From CAYSBE01 sp044337585 (GTDB lineage: Bacteria; Bacteroidota; Bacteroidia; UKL13-3), in the NCBI GenBank assembly GCA_044337585.1, contig JBIINH010000089.1, positions 1 to 8,925 on the forward strand: a DNA stretch of 8,925 nt. The letters are read 5' to 3'. Below the pieces are notes generated by a model. It made no database searches. It saw only the letters and a list, made by a program, of their open reading frames with translations, and had not been told where the DNA came from. Shown piece after piece: positions 1 to 6,309 of the stretch. Numbering within the stretch: position 1 is the stretch's first letter; each line of letters starts with the position of its first letter. The position numbers and the translations under genes are program-made.

Positions 1-417
1 TGGGGAGGCCCATATATCAAGAATGCAAAAGGCTGCTCACTTGCCAACTACAAACCACAACGCGGAGATTACAGTCAAGATGGTGGGTTTTACCCAATTC
101 GCGTTGCATCTTATTTTCCAAATGATTTTGGCGTATATGACATGTCAGGAAACGTAGCTGAATGGACTTCAACAGCATATGGTGAGTCAGCGAATTTATT
201 TTCAGATGACATGAATCCGGAATATCAATATGATGCAAGTGACGATGATCCTGAAACATTAAAAAGAAAATCTACACGTGGTGGTTCATGGAAAGATATT
301 GGATACTTTGTACAATGCGGAGCACGTAATTACGAATTCCAAGACAGTGCAAATTCTTACACAGGATTTCGTTGTGTAATGAGTTTCATTGGTCGTTCAC
401 CTAATGATAGCAAATAA
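1..417 (+). CDS. gldK: GldK, T9SS ring lipoprotein (3' part only)
   Basis: This is the C-terminal 138 residues of GldK, read in frame from the first base of the window to TAA at 415-417; the start and lipoprotein signal lie upstream. GldK is an outer-membrane lipoprotein that forms the periplasmic ring of the T9SS together with GldN. The fragment carries the hallmarks of the formylglycine-generating-enzyme (FGE-sulfatase) fold: YDMSGNVAEW at about residues 46-55, RGGSW at about 94-98 and the closing GFRCV. Only one of the two cysteines that bind copper in true FGE is present, the one in QCGAR (codon 316-318); the position five residues earlier is glycine. A structural rather than enzymatic role is therefore expected, as is accepted for GldK. 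The identity is supported by the immediately following gldL, gldM and gldN. The gap to gldL is 50 bases with no terminator. Confidence 0.93.
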   Translation, partial: WGGPYIKNAKGCSLANYKPQRGDYSQDGGFYPIRVASYFPNDFGVYDMSGNVAEWTSTAYGESANLFSDDMNPEYQYDASDDDPETLKRKSTRGGSWKDIGYFVQCGARNYEFQDSANSYTGFRCVMSFIGRSPNDSK

Positions 418-467
418 ATTATAAACACAATAAACAACCAAACCCAAACCTTAATTCTTAATTATTT

Positions 468-1280
468 ATGTCAAGTTCAAACAGTTTCTTCGAAAGTATG
501 GCCTTTAAAAAAATCATGGCCAAAGTTTATGGATTCGGTGCTGCCATCGTAATTGTTGGTGCTTTATTTAAAATTATGCACTGGCCTGGTGCAAATCCGA
601 TGTTGATTTTAGGATTGGGTACTGAAGCGATTATCTTCTTTATCTCAGCATTTGAACCATTACACAAAGAAACCGATTGGACATTGGTGTATCCTGAATT
701 AGCAGGTATTGAAACAGAAGACAAAAACAAGAATGTAAACAAAGGTACCGTTTCTCAACAATTAGATAAAATGCTTGAAGAAGCTAAAGTAGGCCCAGAT
801 TTGATTAACAGTTTAGGAAACGGTCTAAAAGCTCTGAGTGATAATGTGGGAGATTTGAAAGACCTTTCATCTGCTGCAGTTGCTACAGATCAATATACTA
901 AAAACGTAGAAACAGCTTCTAACTCATTACAAGGTTTAAGCACATCATACTCAAGAGCTATGGATGCGATGTCTGGTATGGTTACAGCTAGCGAAGGATC
1001 TAAAGAATATGGACAACAAATTGACAAAATGACTAAGAACCTTGCGTCATTGAATTCAGTTTATGAATTAGAAATTGCAGAATCTAATAACCACCTTAAG
1101 TCAATTAATGAGTTTGTAGGAAACTTGTCAAAAGTAGTTAACAGTTTAGCTGAAACACAAGGCCAAGCTGAAAGCTTTAAAACAGAAATTGGTAAACTAA
1201 GCAATAACCTTACTGCATTAAATAATGTATATGGTAATATGCTTGCAGCAATGAATGTGAACAGCGGCAGCAGAGGTTAA
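468..1280 (+). CDS. gldL: GldL, inner-membrane T9SS motor protein
   Basis: GldL is the cytoplasmic-membrane stator-like subunit that works with GldM to turn proton flow into the motion that drives type IX secretion and gliding. The 270-residue protein has two N-terminal membrane helices, about residues 16-37 (glycine-rich, GFGAAIVIVGALFKI) and 44-62 (LILGLGTEAIIFFISAFEP). E53 in the second helix and K35 at the end of the first appear to match the charged residues (E49 and K27 in Flavobacterium johnsoniae numbering, from memory) implicated in proton transfer. The rest, about residues 66-270, is a predicted cytoplasmic helical region with three copies of a helical motif starting near V147, I185 and I241, each with a conserved Leu at +7 and Tyr at +14. 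The start is preceded by an A/T-rich leader with no Shine-Dalgarno site, as usual in this phylum. It sits 50 bases after gldK and 42 bases before gldM. Confidence 0.95.
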   Translation: MSSSNSFFESMAFKKIMAKVYGFGAAIVIVGALFKIMHWPGANPMLILGLGTEAIIFFISAFEPLHKETDWTLVYPELAGIETEDKNKNVNKGTVSQQLDKMLEEAKVGPDLINSLGNGLKALSDNVGDLKDLSSAAVATDQYTKNVETASNSLQGLSTSYSRAMDAMSGMVTASEGSKEYGQQIDKMTKNLASLNSVYELEIAESNNHLKSINEFVGNLSKVVNSLAETQGQAESFKTEIGKLSNNLTALNNVYGNMLAAMNVNSGSRG

Positions 1281-1322
1281 TATTTATTCAAACGCATTTT
1301 AAAAAAAAACAATAGATAGAAA

Positions 1323-2903
1323 ATGGCAGGAGGTAATGTATCACCAAGGCAGAAGATGATTAACATGATGTATCTCGTGTTAACAGCCTTATTAGCCCTA
1401 AACGTATCCGCTGAGATTCTTAAAGCGTTTCACCTGGTAGAAGTCAGTCTTGATAAATCATCAGGTAATATCGAATCAAAGAATGCAAGTGTGATGAAAG
1501 GTATTGAAAAATACCATGGAGAATTTCCTAATGACTCAAATGGTAATGTCGTATTTAATAACGCAAAGATAGCAAGAGAATTATCAGCTGAGTTAGTAAA
1601 ATACATAGCAGAAATAAAAGAACAAATCGTTGCCGGTGCAGATGGAAGAAAAGAAGACTCAAATGGTGATGGGAAAATAGATGATGAAGAATTAACGAAA
1701 GCAGATGATGTTGAAAATCACGCAAATTTGATGATCAACAACAAAAAGGCTCTTGAGCTAAGAGGTAAAATAAATGAAACACGCGATAAATTACTTGCGC
1801 TTGTTCCAAAAGATAAGCAAACATCAATACAAACAGATTTGGTGACAAATGATTTTGTTGAAGGTGGTGAAAGCAAAACATGGGAATCAGTGATGTTTGA
1901 ACATACTCCGGCTGCAGCCGTTATCACACTTTTATCAAAAATACAAGGAGATGTGCGTAATACCGAAGCGCAGGTTCTAGATATTTTGAAATTATCTATT
2001 TCAGAATCAGACTTCACATTTGACAAGCTTGAGCCCAAAGTTATTCCAAACAATGGAACGTATATTACGCTCGGAAGCGAATATTCAGCTGATATTTTTG
2101 TTGCAGCTTCTTCATCAAAACAAGATGCTGTTATTGAAGTAAACGGAAAACAAATTCCATTTGAAGGTGGAGTAGGTCGCTACAAAGTTGTTCCTACATC
2201 AGAAGGAGAAATCAAATACAAAGGAACCATTCGTGCAAAAAAGCCAAACGGACAAGAAGATGTGTTTCCATTCGAACAAAGTTTTACGGCTTTGAAACCA
2301 TTGGCTGTAATATCAGCTACCAAAATGAATGTGGTTTATATTGGATTGGAAAACCCAATTTCCGTTTCAGTACCGGGGTATTCTCCAAAGGAAGTGCAAG
2401 TAAGCATTAGTCCTGCTGGTGCGGCAACATTTAAACCTGATGCTCAAGCAGGAACCTATTTGCTTAATCCAAAATATGTGCAAGGTGTACGTGAAGTTAT
2501 TGTTTCAGTTTCTGTAACCAAAAATGGCAAAACTTCTAAAATGGGTGAACAAAAATACCGCATTCGCCAAGTGCCTAAGCCAATTCCAATGCTAGGATCT
2601 ATCGAACAGAGTGGTCCGGTATCTGCAGGCGTGCTCAAAACAGCAGCGTTTGTTTATGCCAATTTGAAAGATTTTGCATTTGACGGAATCAGCTATAAAC
2701 CTACTAAATACACCTTGATTTACCAACCTAAAAAAGGTGATGCAAAAGCGTTTTTTGGAAGCGGACCTGCAGTGCCTCAAGATGCAAAAAATGCATTGAA
2801 TAATGCAAAAACAGGAGATCGTATCACATTGGTTCAGGTTCAAGCTACAGGTCCTGCTGGATCTGTAATATTACCGGCAGCATTATCATTAGAAGTAAAA
2901 TAA
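1323..2903 (+). CDS. gldM: GldM, periplasm-spanning T9SS motor subunit
   Basis: GldM is the rotor-like partner of GldL. A single N-terminal helix (about residues 12-33, MINMMYLVLTALLALNVSAE) sits among the GldL helices, and a long periplasmic part reaches the GldK/GldN ring. At 526 residues it has the usual family length. From known GldM/PorM structures, four periplasmic domains D1-D4 are expected: a helical D1 from about residue 36 to 225, then three beta-rich domains. The sequence agrees, with a helical first half and a Val/Pro/Gly-rich second half. The start MAGGNVSPRQKM matches the family N-terminus and follows an A-rich leader. An unusual feature is an acidic stretch in D1 around residues 108-135, with an EF-hand-like loop at D112-E123 (DSNGDGKIDDEE, bases 1656-1691). 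The gap to gldN is only 4 bases, so translation is probably coupled. Confidence 0.96.
   Translation: MAGGNVSPRQKMINMMYLVLTALLALNVSAEILKAFHLVEVSLDKSSGNIESKNASVMKGIEKYHGEFPNDSNGNVVFNNAKIARELSAELVKYIAEIKEQIVAGADGRKEDSNGDGKIDDEELTKADDVENHANLMINNKKALELRGKINETRDKLLALVPKDKQTSIQTDLVTNDFVEGGESKTWESVMFEHTPAAAVITLLSKIQGDVRNTEAQVLDILKLSISESDFTFDKLEPKVIPNNGTYITLGSEYSADIFVAASSSKQDAVIEVNGKQIPFEGGVGRYKVVPTSEGEIKYKGTIRAKKPNGQEDVFPFEQSFTALKPLAVISATKMNVVYIGLENPISVSVPGYSPKEVQVSISPAGAATFKPDAQAGTYLLNPKYVQGVREVIVSVSVTKNGKTSKMGEQKYRIRQVPKPIPMLGSIEQSGPVSAGVLKTAAFVYANLKDFAFDGISYKPTKYTLIYQPKKGDAKAFFGSGPAVPQDAKNALNNAKTGDRITLVQVQATGPAGSVILPAALSLEVK
1656..1691 (+). other. EF-hand-like calcium-binding loop within GldM D1
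   Basis: Codons 112-123 of gldM spell DSNGDGKIDDEE. In the 12-position EF-hand loop this gives Asp at 1, Asn at 3, Asp at 5, Gly at 6, Ile at 8, Asp at 9 and Glu at 12, a perfect match to the consensus. The segment after it (ELTKADDVENHANLM) could form the exiting helix. Calcium binding is an inference from this pattern; a single loop without an obvious partner could also be a dockerin-like or merely acidic surface loop. Confidence 0.6.
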
Positions 2904-2907
2904 AAAT

Positions 2908-3759
2908 ATGAAACGTATCATTTTCATCATCTCATTATTTGCATCTGTGCTTACATCACAAGCACAAGGTGTGTACGATGATTTTATCTACACCCGTCAG
3001 GCTGTGCAGGAACGTAAAGTTGTGCCATGGCAATATTTGCGTGAGGCAGATGTTTATTTTGCGAAACGTGTAGAACGCATCATTGATGTTCGTGAGAAAC
3101 AAAATAAACCCATGATGTGGCCTAAAAATCCCTTGAGTTTAATTATCTATAATGCTGTACGTGATGGTAAATTGATACCTTACATAAATGATTCACTTAC
3201 TTCTGCATATGAGATAGACCAATTTCTAAGAAGAGGTTCAGATACAGATTATGTTGAAACCCCAATTGATCCCGATGATCCTACCATCACCAGAACAGAT
3301 ACGGTATCAACACCATTTGATCCTGAAGCAAAAATCAGAAAATACAGGATTGTAGAAGATTGGATTTTTGACAAGAAAGAGTCGCGCATGTATGTTCGTA
3401 TCATCGCTATTGCTCCAAGATTTATGTATCGTGCTGGGGGAACAGATATCGGAGAACAAGATTTGTGTGTATTGAAGTATTTCAGAGACCCAAATGATCC
3501 TGATGAATTTGATATTCGTGAAGTATTGGTTAACATGGAAGTATTCAATCCATCAGGCAATGATTCAAAAAGATTGACTTTTGATGATTGGTTTGAGCAA
3601 CGCTTGTTTAGTAGTTATATAATTAAAGAATCTAATCAGTATGATTTGAAGATTAGCGAAATTGACGAGTTTAAAACAACCAATATCTCTGCCATTCTTG
3701 AATCTGAAAGAATCAAACAATCATTGTTCGAGTTTGAACATGATTTGTGGGAATACTAA
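2908..3759 (+). CDS. gldN: GldN, periplasmic T9SS ring protein
   Basis: GldN (PorN) binds the lipoprotein GldK to build the periplasmic ring that couples the GldLM motor to the outer-membrane translocon. The 283-residue protein begins with a clear Sec signal peptide: positive MKR, a hydrophobic core at about residues 4-14, and a likely cleavage after SQA at residue 19. Family signatures include YDDFIYTRQAVQER (23-36), a READVYFAKRVERIIDVREK segment (45-64) and MMWPKNPLSLI (69-79). A proline/acidic segment at about 111-141 (rich in D, P and T) looks like a flexible loop. A second conserved block, VEDWIFDK (149-156) to RIIAIAPRF (164-172), follows. From memory it is somewhat shorter than F. johnsoniae GldN, but the end WEY is followed by TAA with no sign of a frameshift. 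It is the last gene of the operon, with an intrinsic terminator 22 bases after the stop. Confidence 0.95.
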   Translation: MKRIIFIISLFASVLTSQAQGVYDDFIYTRQAVQERKVVPWQYLREADVYFAKRVERIIDVREKQNKPMMWPKNPLSLIIYNAVRDGKLIPYINDSLTSAYEIDQFLRRGSDTDYVETPIDPDDPTITRTDTVSTPFDPEAKIRKYRIVEDWIFDKKESRMYVRIIAIAPRFMYRAGGTDIGEQDLCVLKYFRDPNDPDEFDIREVLVNMEVFNPSGNDSKRLTFDDWFEQRLFSSYIIKESNQYDLKISEIDEFKTTNISAILESERIKQSLFEFEHDLWEY

Positions 3760-3780
3760 TATAAAAACGTAATGAATTTG

Positions 3781-3813
3781 AAAGTCCTGGAGCCAATGCT
3801 TCAGGACTTTTTT
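3781..3813 (+). terminator. Intrinsic terminator of the gldKLMN operon
   Basis: An inverted repeat, AAAGTCCTGGAGC (3781-3793) and GCTTCAGGACTTT (3798-3810), forms a 13-pair stem with one G-U pair and a four-base CAAT loop. It is followed directly by a T-run (six T at 3808-3813, then ATTT). It lies between the gldN stop and the convergent dtd gene, and the T-run overlaps the dtd stop codon at 3812-3814. Read on the minus strand the same hairpin comes straight after dtd and is followed only by TTTCAAATT, so it may also end the dtd transcript, but less efficiently. Confidence 0.9.
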
Positions 3814-4261
3814 ATTTAACCCTACTATCAAGTATTATGGTAACAGGTCCATCATTGAGCAGGGTGATTTTCATATCTGCTCCAAATATTCCTTGCTGAA
3901 TTTCCCCTGTAAAATGATTCTTCAGTGTATCACAAAATTGAATATACAGCTCTTGTGCCTTTTCAGGTCGGGCTGCATCAATGTATGATGGGCGATTTCC
4001 TTTAGCGGTATCGGCATAAAGCGTAAACTGACTAACTACCAAAATAGCCCCTTCAATATCGCTTACAGATAAATTCATTTTGCCCGCCTCGTCATTGAAA
4101 ATACGTAAGTTGATGAGTTTCTTTAAGAGGTAATCAATATCGTTATGATTGTCATCATGGGTGATGCCCAACAGCACGAGCAAACCATTTTGAATTGCAC
4201 TTACTGAATTGTTATCTACCACAACTTCAGCATTCAATACCCGTTGGATAACCATTCTCAT
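3812..4261 (-). CDS. dtd: D-aminoacyl-tRNA deacylase (DTD)
   Basis: The enzyme hydrolyses the ester bond of D-aminoacyl-tRNAs (and Gly-tRNA-Ala mischarges), recycling tRNA and keeping D-amino acids out of proteins in the cytoplasm. The 149-residue length is typical. The two family active-site motifs are both present: SQFTLYAD at residues 77-84 and the Gly-cisPro motif NDGPVT at 136-141. The stretch KGNRPSY (87-93) is also characteristic. The start MRMVIQRV is supported by a 4-base ATGA overlap with the rsgA stop (ATG 4261-4259, TGA 4260-4258); the in-frame Met at codon 3 is a possible alternative. It is the last gene of the six-gene minus-strand run. Its TAA overlaps the shared terminator region with gldN. 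Confidence 0.96.
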   Translation of the reverse strand: MRMVIQRVLNAEVVVDNNSVSAIQNGLLVLLGITHDDNHNDIDYLLKKLINLRIFNDEAGKMNLSVSDIEGAILVVSQFTLYADTAKGNRPSYIDAARPEKAQELYIQFCDTLKNHFTGEIQQGIFGADMKITLLNDGPVTIILDSRVK

Positions 4262-5181
4262 GCGTAAAAATCCTCTTTTAACAGCATACTTAAATAGCTG
4301 TGGTATCTTGATTCGTTTATCTTTCCCTCATTTAAAGCTTCTTTTATGGCGCATCCCGGTTCATTGGTATGGATGCAATTATTGAATTTACATTTCCCGA
4401 TATAAGGTTTCATTTCCTTAAAGTAGTGAGATAAATCAGCATCAGGAATATCTACAATGCCAAATTCTCGAATCCCCGGAGTATCTACAATAAAACCGCC
4501 AAAAGATAACTCATGCATTTCTGCAAACGTAGTGGTGTGCTTTCCTTTGAGGTGGTAATTTGAGAGCACCCCGGTTTTAAGGTCCAATTTAGGCTCAATG
4601 GCGTTTAACAAGCTTGATTTTCCGACTCCGGAATGCCCCACAATCAAAGTGGAATTATCTTTCAATAAGGCCTTCATTTCAAAGATTCCATCTCCGCTTA
4701 AAGCAGAAGTTCTTAGGCATTTGTAGCCCACTTCGTTTTCATACAATTCAATTAGCTCAGTTAATAACGAATGGGTTTGTTCGTTGTAAATATCTGTTTT
4801 ATTAAATACCAAAATAGAAGGGATATGGTATGCCTCTGCTGTAACCAGTATGCGATCAATAAATCCTGTTGATGTAGTAGGCAAAGCTAGGGTGCAAACA
4901 ATCATCACATAATCAATATTGCTTGCGATGATGTGGGTTTGTTTTGATAAATTACTAGAGGTACGAATGATGTAGTTTTTGCGAGGCTCAATAGAAAAAA
5001 TGTTGTGTGAGTCCGTTTTTTCATCAGATTGATAAGCTACCCAATCACCGACAGCAATAGGATTGGTGTGTTTAATGCCATCCAACCGCAGTTTGCCTTT
5101 TATTCTACAATTTACAACTTCATGTTGTTCATTAAGCACTTGGTACCAGCTGCCGGTTGATTTTATTACACGTCCTCTCAT
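4258..5181 (-). CDS. rsgA: RsgA, ribosome small-subunit biogenesis GTPase
   Basis: RsgA (YjeQ/YloQ) is a circularly permuted GTPase that binds the 30S subunit late in its maturation and releases RbfA. In the 307-residue protein, an N-terminal OB-fold (about 1-70, with VGDWVAY at 44-50) precedes GTPase motifs in the permuted order G4-G5-G1-G3: NKTD (127-130), SAL (159-161), GHSGVGKSS (182-190) and DTPG (233-236). The C-terminal zinc site is C264, C269, H271 and C277. The reading frame stays open upstream to 5370, inside crcB, but the start chosen is ATG 5181-5179. It gives the family N-terminus MRGRVIKS and overlaps the crcB stop TGA (5180-5178) by four bases. The 63 extra residues of the longer frame look like a shadow of crcB, and the longer start is unlikely. 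The dtd start overlaps its stop in the same way. Confidence 0.96.
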   Translation of the reverse strand: MRGRVIKSTGSWYQVLNEQHEVVNCRIKGKLRLDGIKHTNPIAVGDWVAYQSDEKTDSHNIFSIEPRKNYIIRTSSNLSKQTHIIASNIDYVMIVCTLALPTTSTGFIDRILVTAEAYHIPSILVFNKTDIYNEQTHSLLTELIELYENEVGYKCLRTSALSGDGIFEMKALLKDNSTLIVGHSGVGKSSLLNAIEPKLDLKTGVLSNYHLKGKHTTTFAEMHELSFGGFIVDTPGIREFGIVDIPDADLSHYFKEMKPYIGKCKFNNCIHTNEPGCAIKEALNEGKINESRYHSYLSMLLKEDFYA

Positions 5182-5555
5182 GTAGCCAACATTGAACTTA
5201 ATCTGTATCCAATAAAAGTAAGTAAAATACCAATGATATTGGTAGTGATTAGGTATAGAAAAAATGGCAAGTAGGATTTTTGTATAAGCATTTGAATTCC
5301 TTCTAATGCAAAACTTGAAAAGGTAGTGTACCCACCGAGTATACCGAAAATAAGGAAAACTGATAACCATTCAAATTGGGTATTAATTGAGATATAACCC
5401 CATACAAATCCAATAAGCAAACATCCCGATAAATTCACTAATAATGTATTCCACGGAAACACAGAGGGGTATTCGTTTTTCACGAACTCACCAATCAGGA
5501 ATCTGAGTGCGGTTCCAATTGCTCCCCCAAGAGCTACGAATAAAATTTTACTCAT
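5178..5555 (-). CDS. crcB: CrcB/Fluc fluoride ion channel
   Basis: Fluc proteins are small dual-topology membrane proteins that pair up to export fluoride passively, protecting enzymes such as enolase and pyrophosphatase. The 125-residue protein is of normal length and has four hydrophobic helices, about residues 3-22, 35-55, 62-90 and 97-120. Family motifs are GGAIGTALRF (10-19), NTLLVNLSGC (36-45, with the pore Asn N41) and GGYTTFSSF followed by E85 (74-85, with the Phe residues F79 and F82 that line the fluoride path). Many bacteria place crcB behind a fluoride riboswitch. Here only 26 bases separate it from the upstream DUF429 gene, too few for one, so expression probably follows the operon. 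Its TGA overlaps the rsgA ATG. Confidence 0.95.
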   Translation of the reverse strand: MSKILFVALGGAIGTALRFLIGEFVKNEYPSVFPWNTLLVNLSGCLLIGFVWGYISINTQFEWLSVFLIFGILGGYTTFSSFALEGIQMLIQKSYLPFFLYLITTNIIGILLTFIGYRLSSMLAT

Positions 5556-5581
5556 ACAGCGGCTAAGATAGCAAATGTATC

Positions 5582-6166
5582 TCAGAGGTAAATCAAACCC
5601 TCAACACTATTTCCAAATTGTAGCGCTGTTTTTTTTGCCATTCGGTTTGCCGTAATCCAGCAAAGTAAGGCATCAATGTGATGCCAATCCGGTGTTTGGT
5701 CTTTGTGCACTTGAATCCCAAATGTTTCTTTTAGCACCAATAAAAAGTCAGGTATAGAATCTTTTGTACGTTTTTTATAATGTTCGTTTAATTCTAATTT
5801 CCTTACAAGACCTCCAGGATATGATTCAAAGACTTCAAGATGGAGTTTTGACCAAAGTTCTTGTTTTAATTTTATGGCACGGGCAGTTAAACCACCAATA
5901 AACATTGGCGACATAGCTTTTAACTCTTTATCTGCTTGACGGTAAAAATAATCTGAAAACGGTTTGTTTGTGAATATACCCGGCAAACTTAATGGTGCAT
6001 CTAAACATACAAAATCAGGCTTTATCGTCCCTAACATGGAGAAGATAAATTCATCAGCATCTTGTTTTTTTCTAGTATGGTAGAACTGCAATTTTTGTAC
6101 ATCTTTTCCAATGCATATAGCGGTTGTTCCTGCTGTTTTACTCCCATAATCAATACCTGCCCACAT
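5582..6166 (-). CDS. DUF429 family protein, RNase-H-like fold
   Basis: This 194-residue protein belongs to the DUF429 family, which has no established function but is assigned to the RNase-H-like superfamily. Visible motifs are GIDYGSKTAGTTA (4-16), the strand ending LDAPLSLP (55-62), RQADKEL (76-82), LTARAIKL (93-100), EVFESYPGG (111-119) and HHIDALLCWITA (162-173). The acidic residues D6, D56, E114 and D165 sit where catalytic carboxylates lie in RNase H/RuvC-type nucleases, so metal-dependent nucleic-acid cleavage is plausible but only inferred. The start at ATG 6166-6164 places the first Asp in the beta-strand position expected of the fold. Only five bases separate it from the DUF2256 stop, and crcB follows after 26 bases. 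Family membership is fairly sure; function is unknown. Confidence 0.85.
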   Translation of the reverse strand: MWAGIDYGSKTAGTTAICIGKDVQKLQFYHTRKKQDADEFIFSMLGTIKPDFVCLDAPLSLPGIFTNKPFSDYFYRQADKELKAMSPMFIGGLTARAIKLKQELWSKLHLEVFESYPGGLVRKLELNEHYKKRTKDSIPDFLLVLKETFGIQVHKDQTPDWHHIDALLCWITANRMAKKTALQFGNSVEGLIYL

Positions 6167-6171
6167 TGTCT

Positions 6172-6309
6172 TTATTTATTAATTCTGCATTTATCACTGC
6201 AATATTTTACTTGTTCCCACACTTGTTCCCATTTTTTTCGCCAGATAAATGGTCTGCCACAACTGATACAATTTTTTTGTGGCAAATGCTGCTTTTTCAC
6301 ACCCTTCAT
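6172..6309 (-). CDS. DUF2256 family small zinc-ribbon protein
   Basis: A 45-residue reading frame begins at ATG 6309-6307 and ends with TAA 6174-6172. It matches the DUF2256 pattern: lysine-rich start, LPQKNCISCGRPFIWRKKW (9-27), then YCSDKCR (36-42). Four cysteines in C14-x2-C17 and C37-x3-C41 spacing look like a zinc ribbon. Tryptophans W23, W27 and W31 and a basic surface suggest contact with nucleic acid or a protein partner, which is inference. No function is known. It is too short for many gene finders. The start is supported by a 4-base ATGA overlap with the upstream DUF2805 stop (TGA 6308-6306), and the stop lies five bases before the DUF429 start, so the three genes are probably translationally coupled. 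Confidence 0.88.
   Translation of the reverse strand: MKGVKKQHLPQKNCISCGRPFIWRKKWEQVWEQVKYCSDKCRINK

Noticed and set aside
418..467. A promoter or attenuator between gldK and gldL.
   Set aside because: The 50 bases are low-complexity A/C/T sequence with no inverted repeat and no -7 or -33 match; the genes fit a single operon.
5182..5370. An extended RsgA N-terminus of 63 residues starting inside crcB.
   Set aside because: It overlaps the well-supported crcB frame, has no RsgA-like sequence, and the start at 5181 gives both the family N-terminus and an ATGA overlap.
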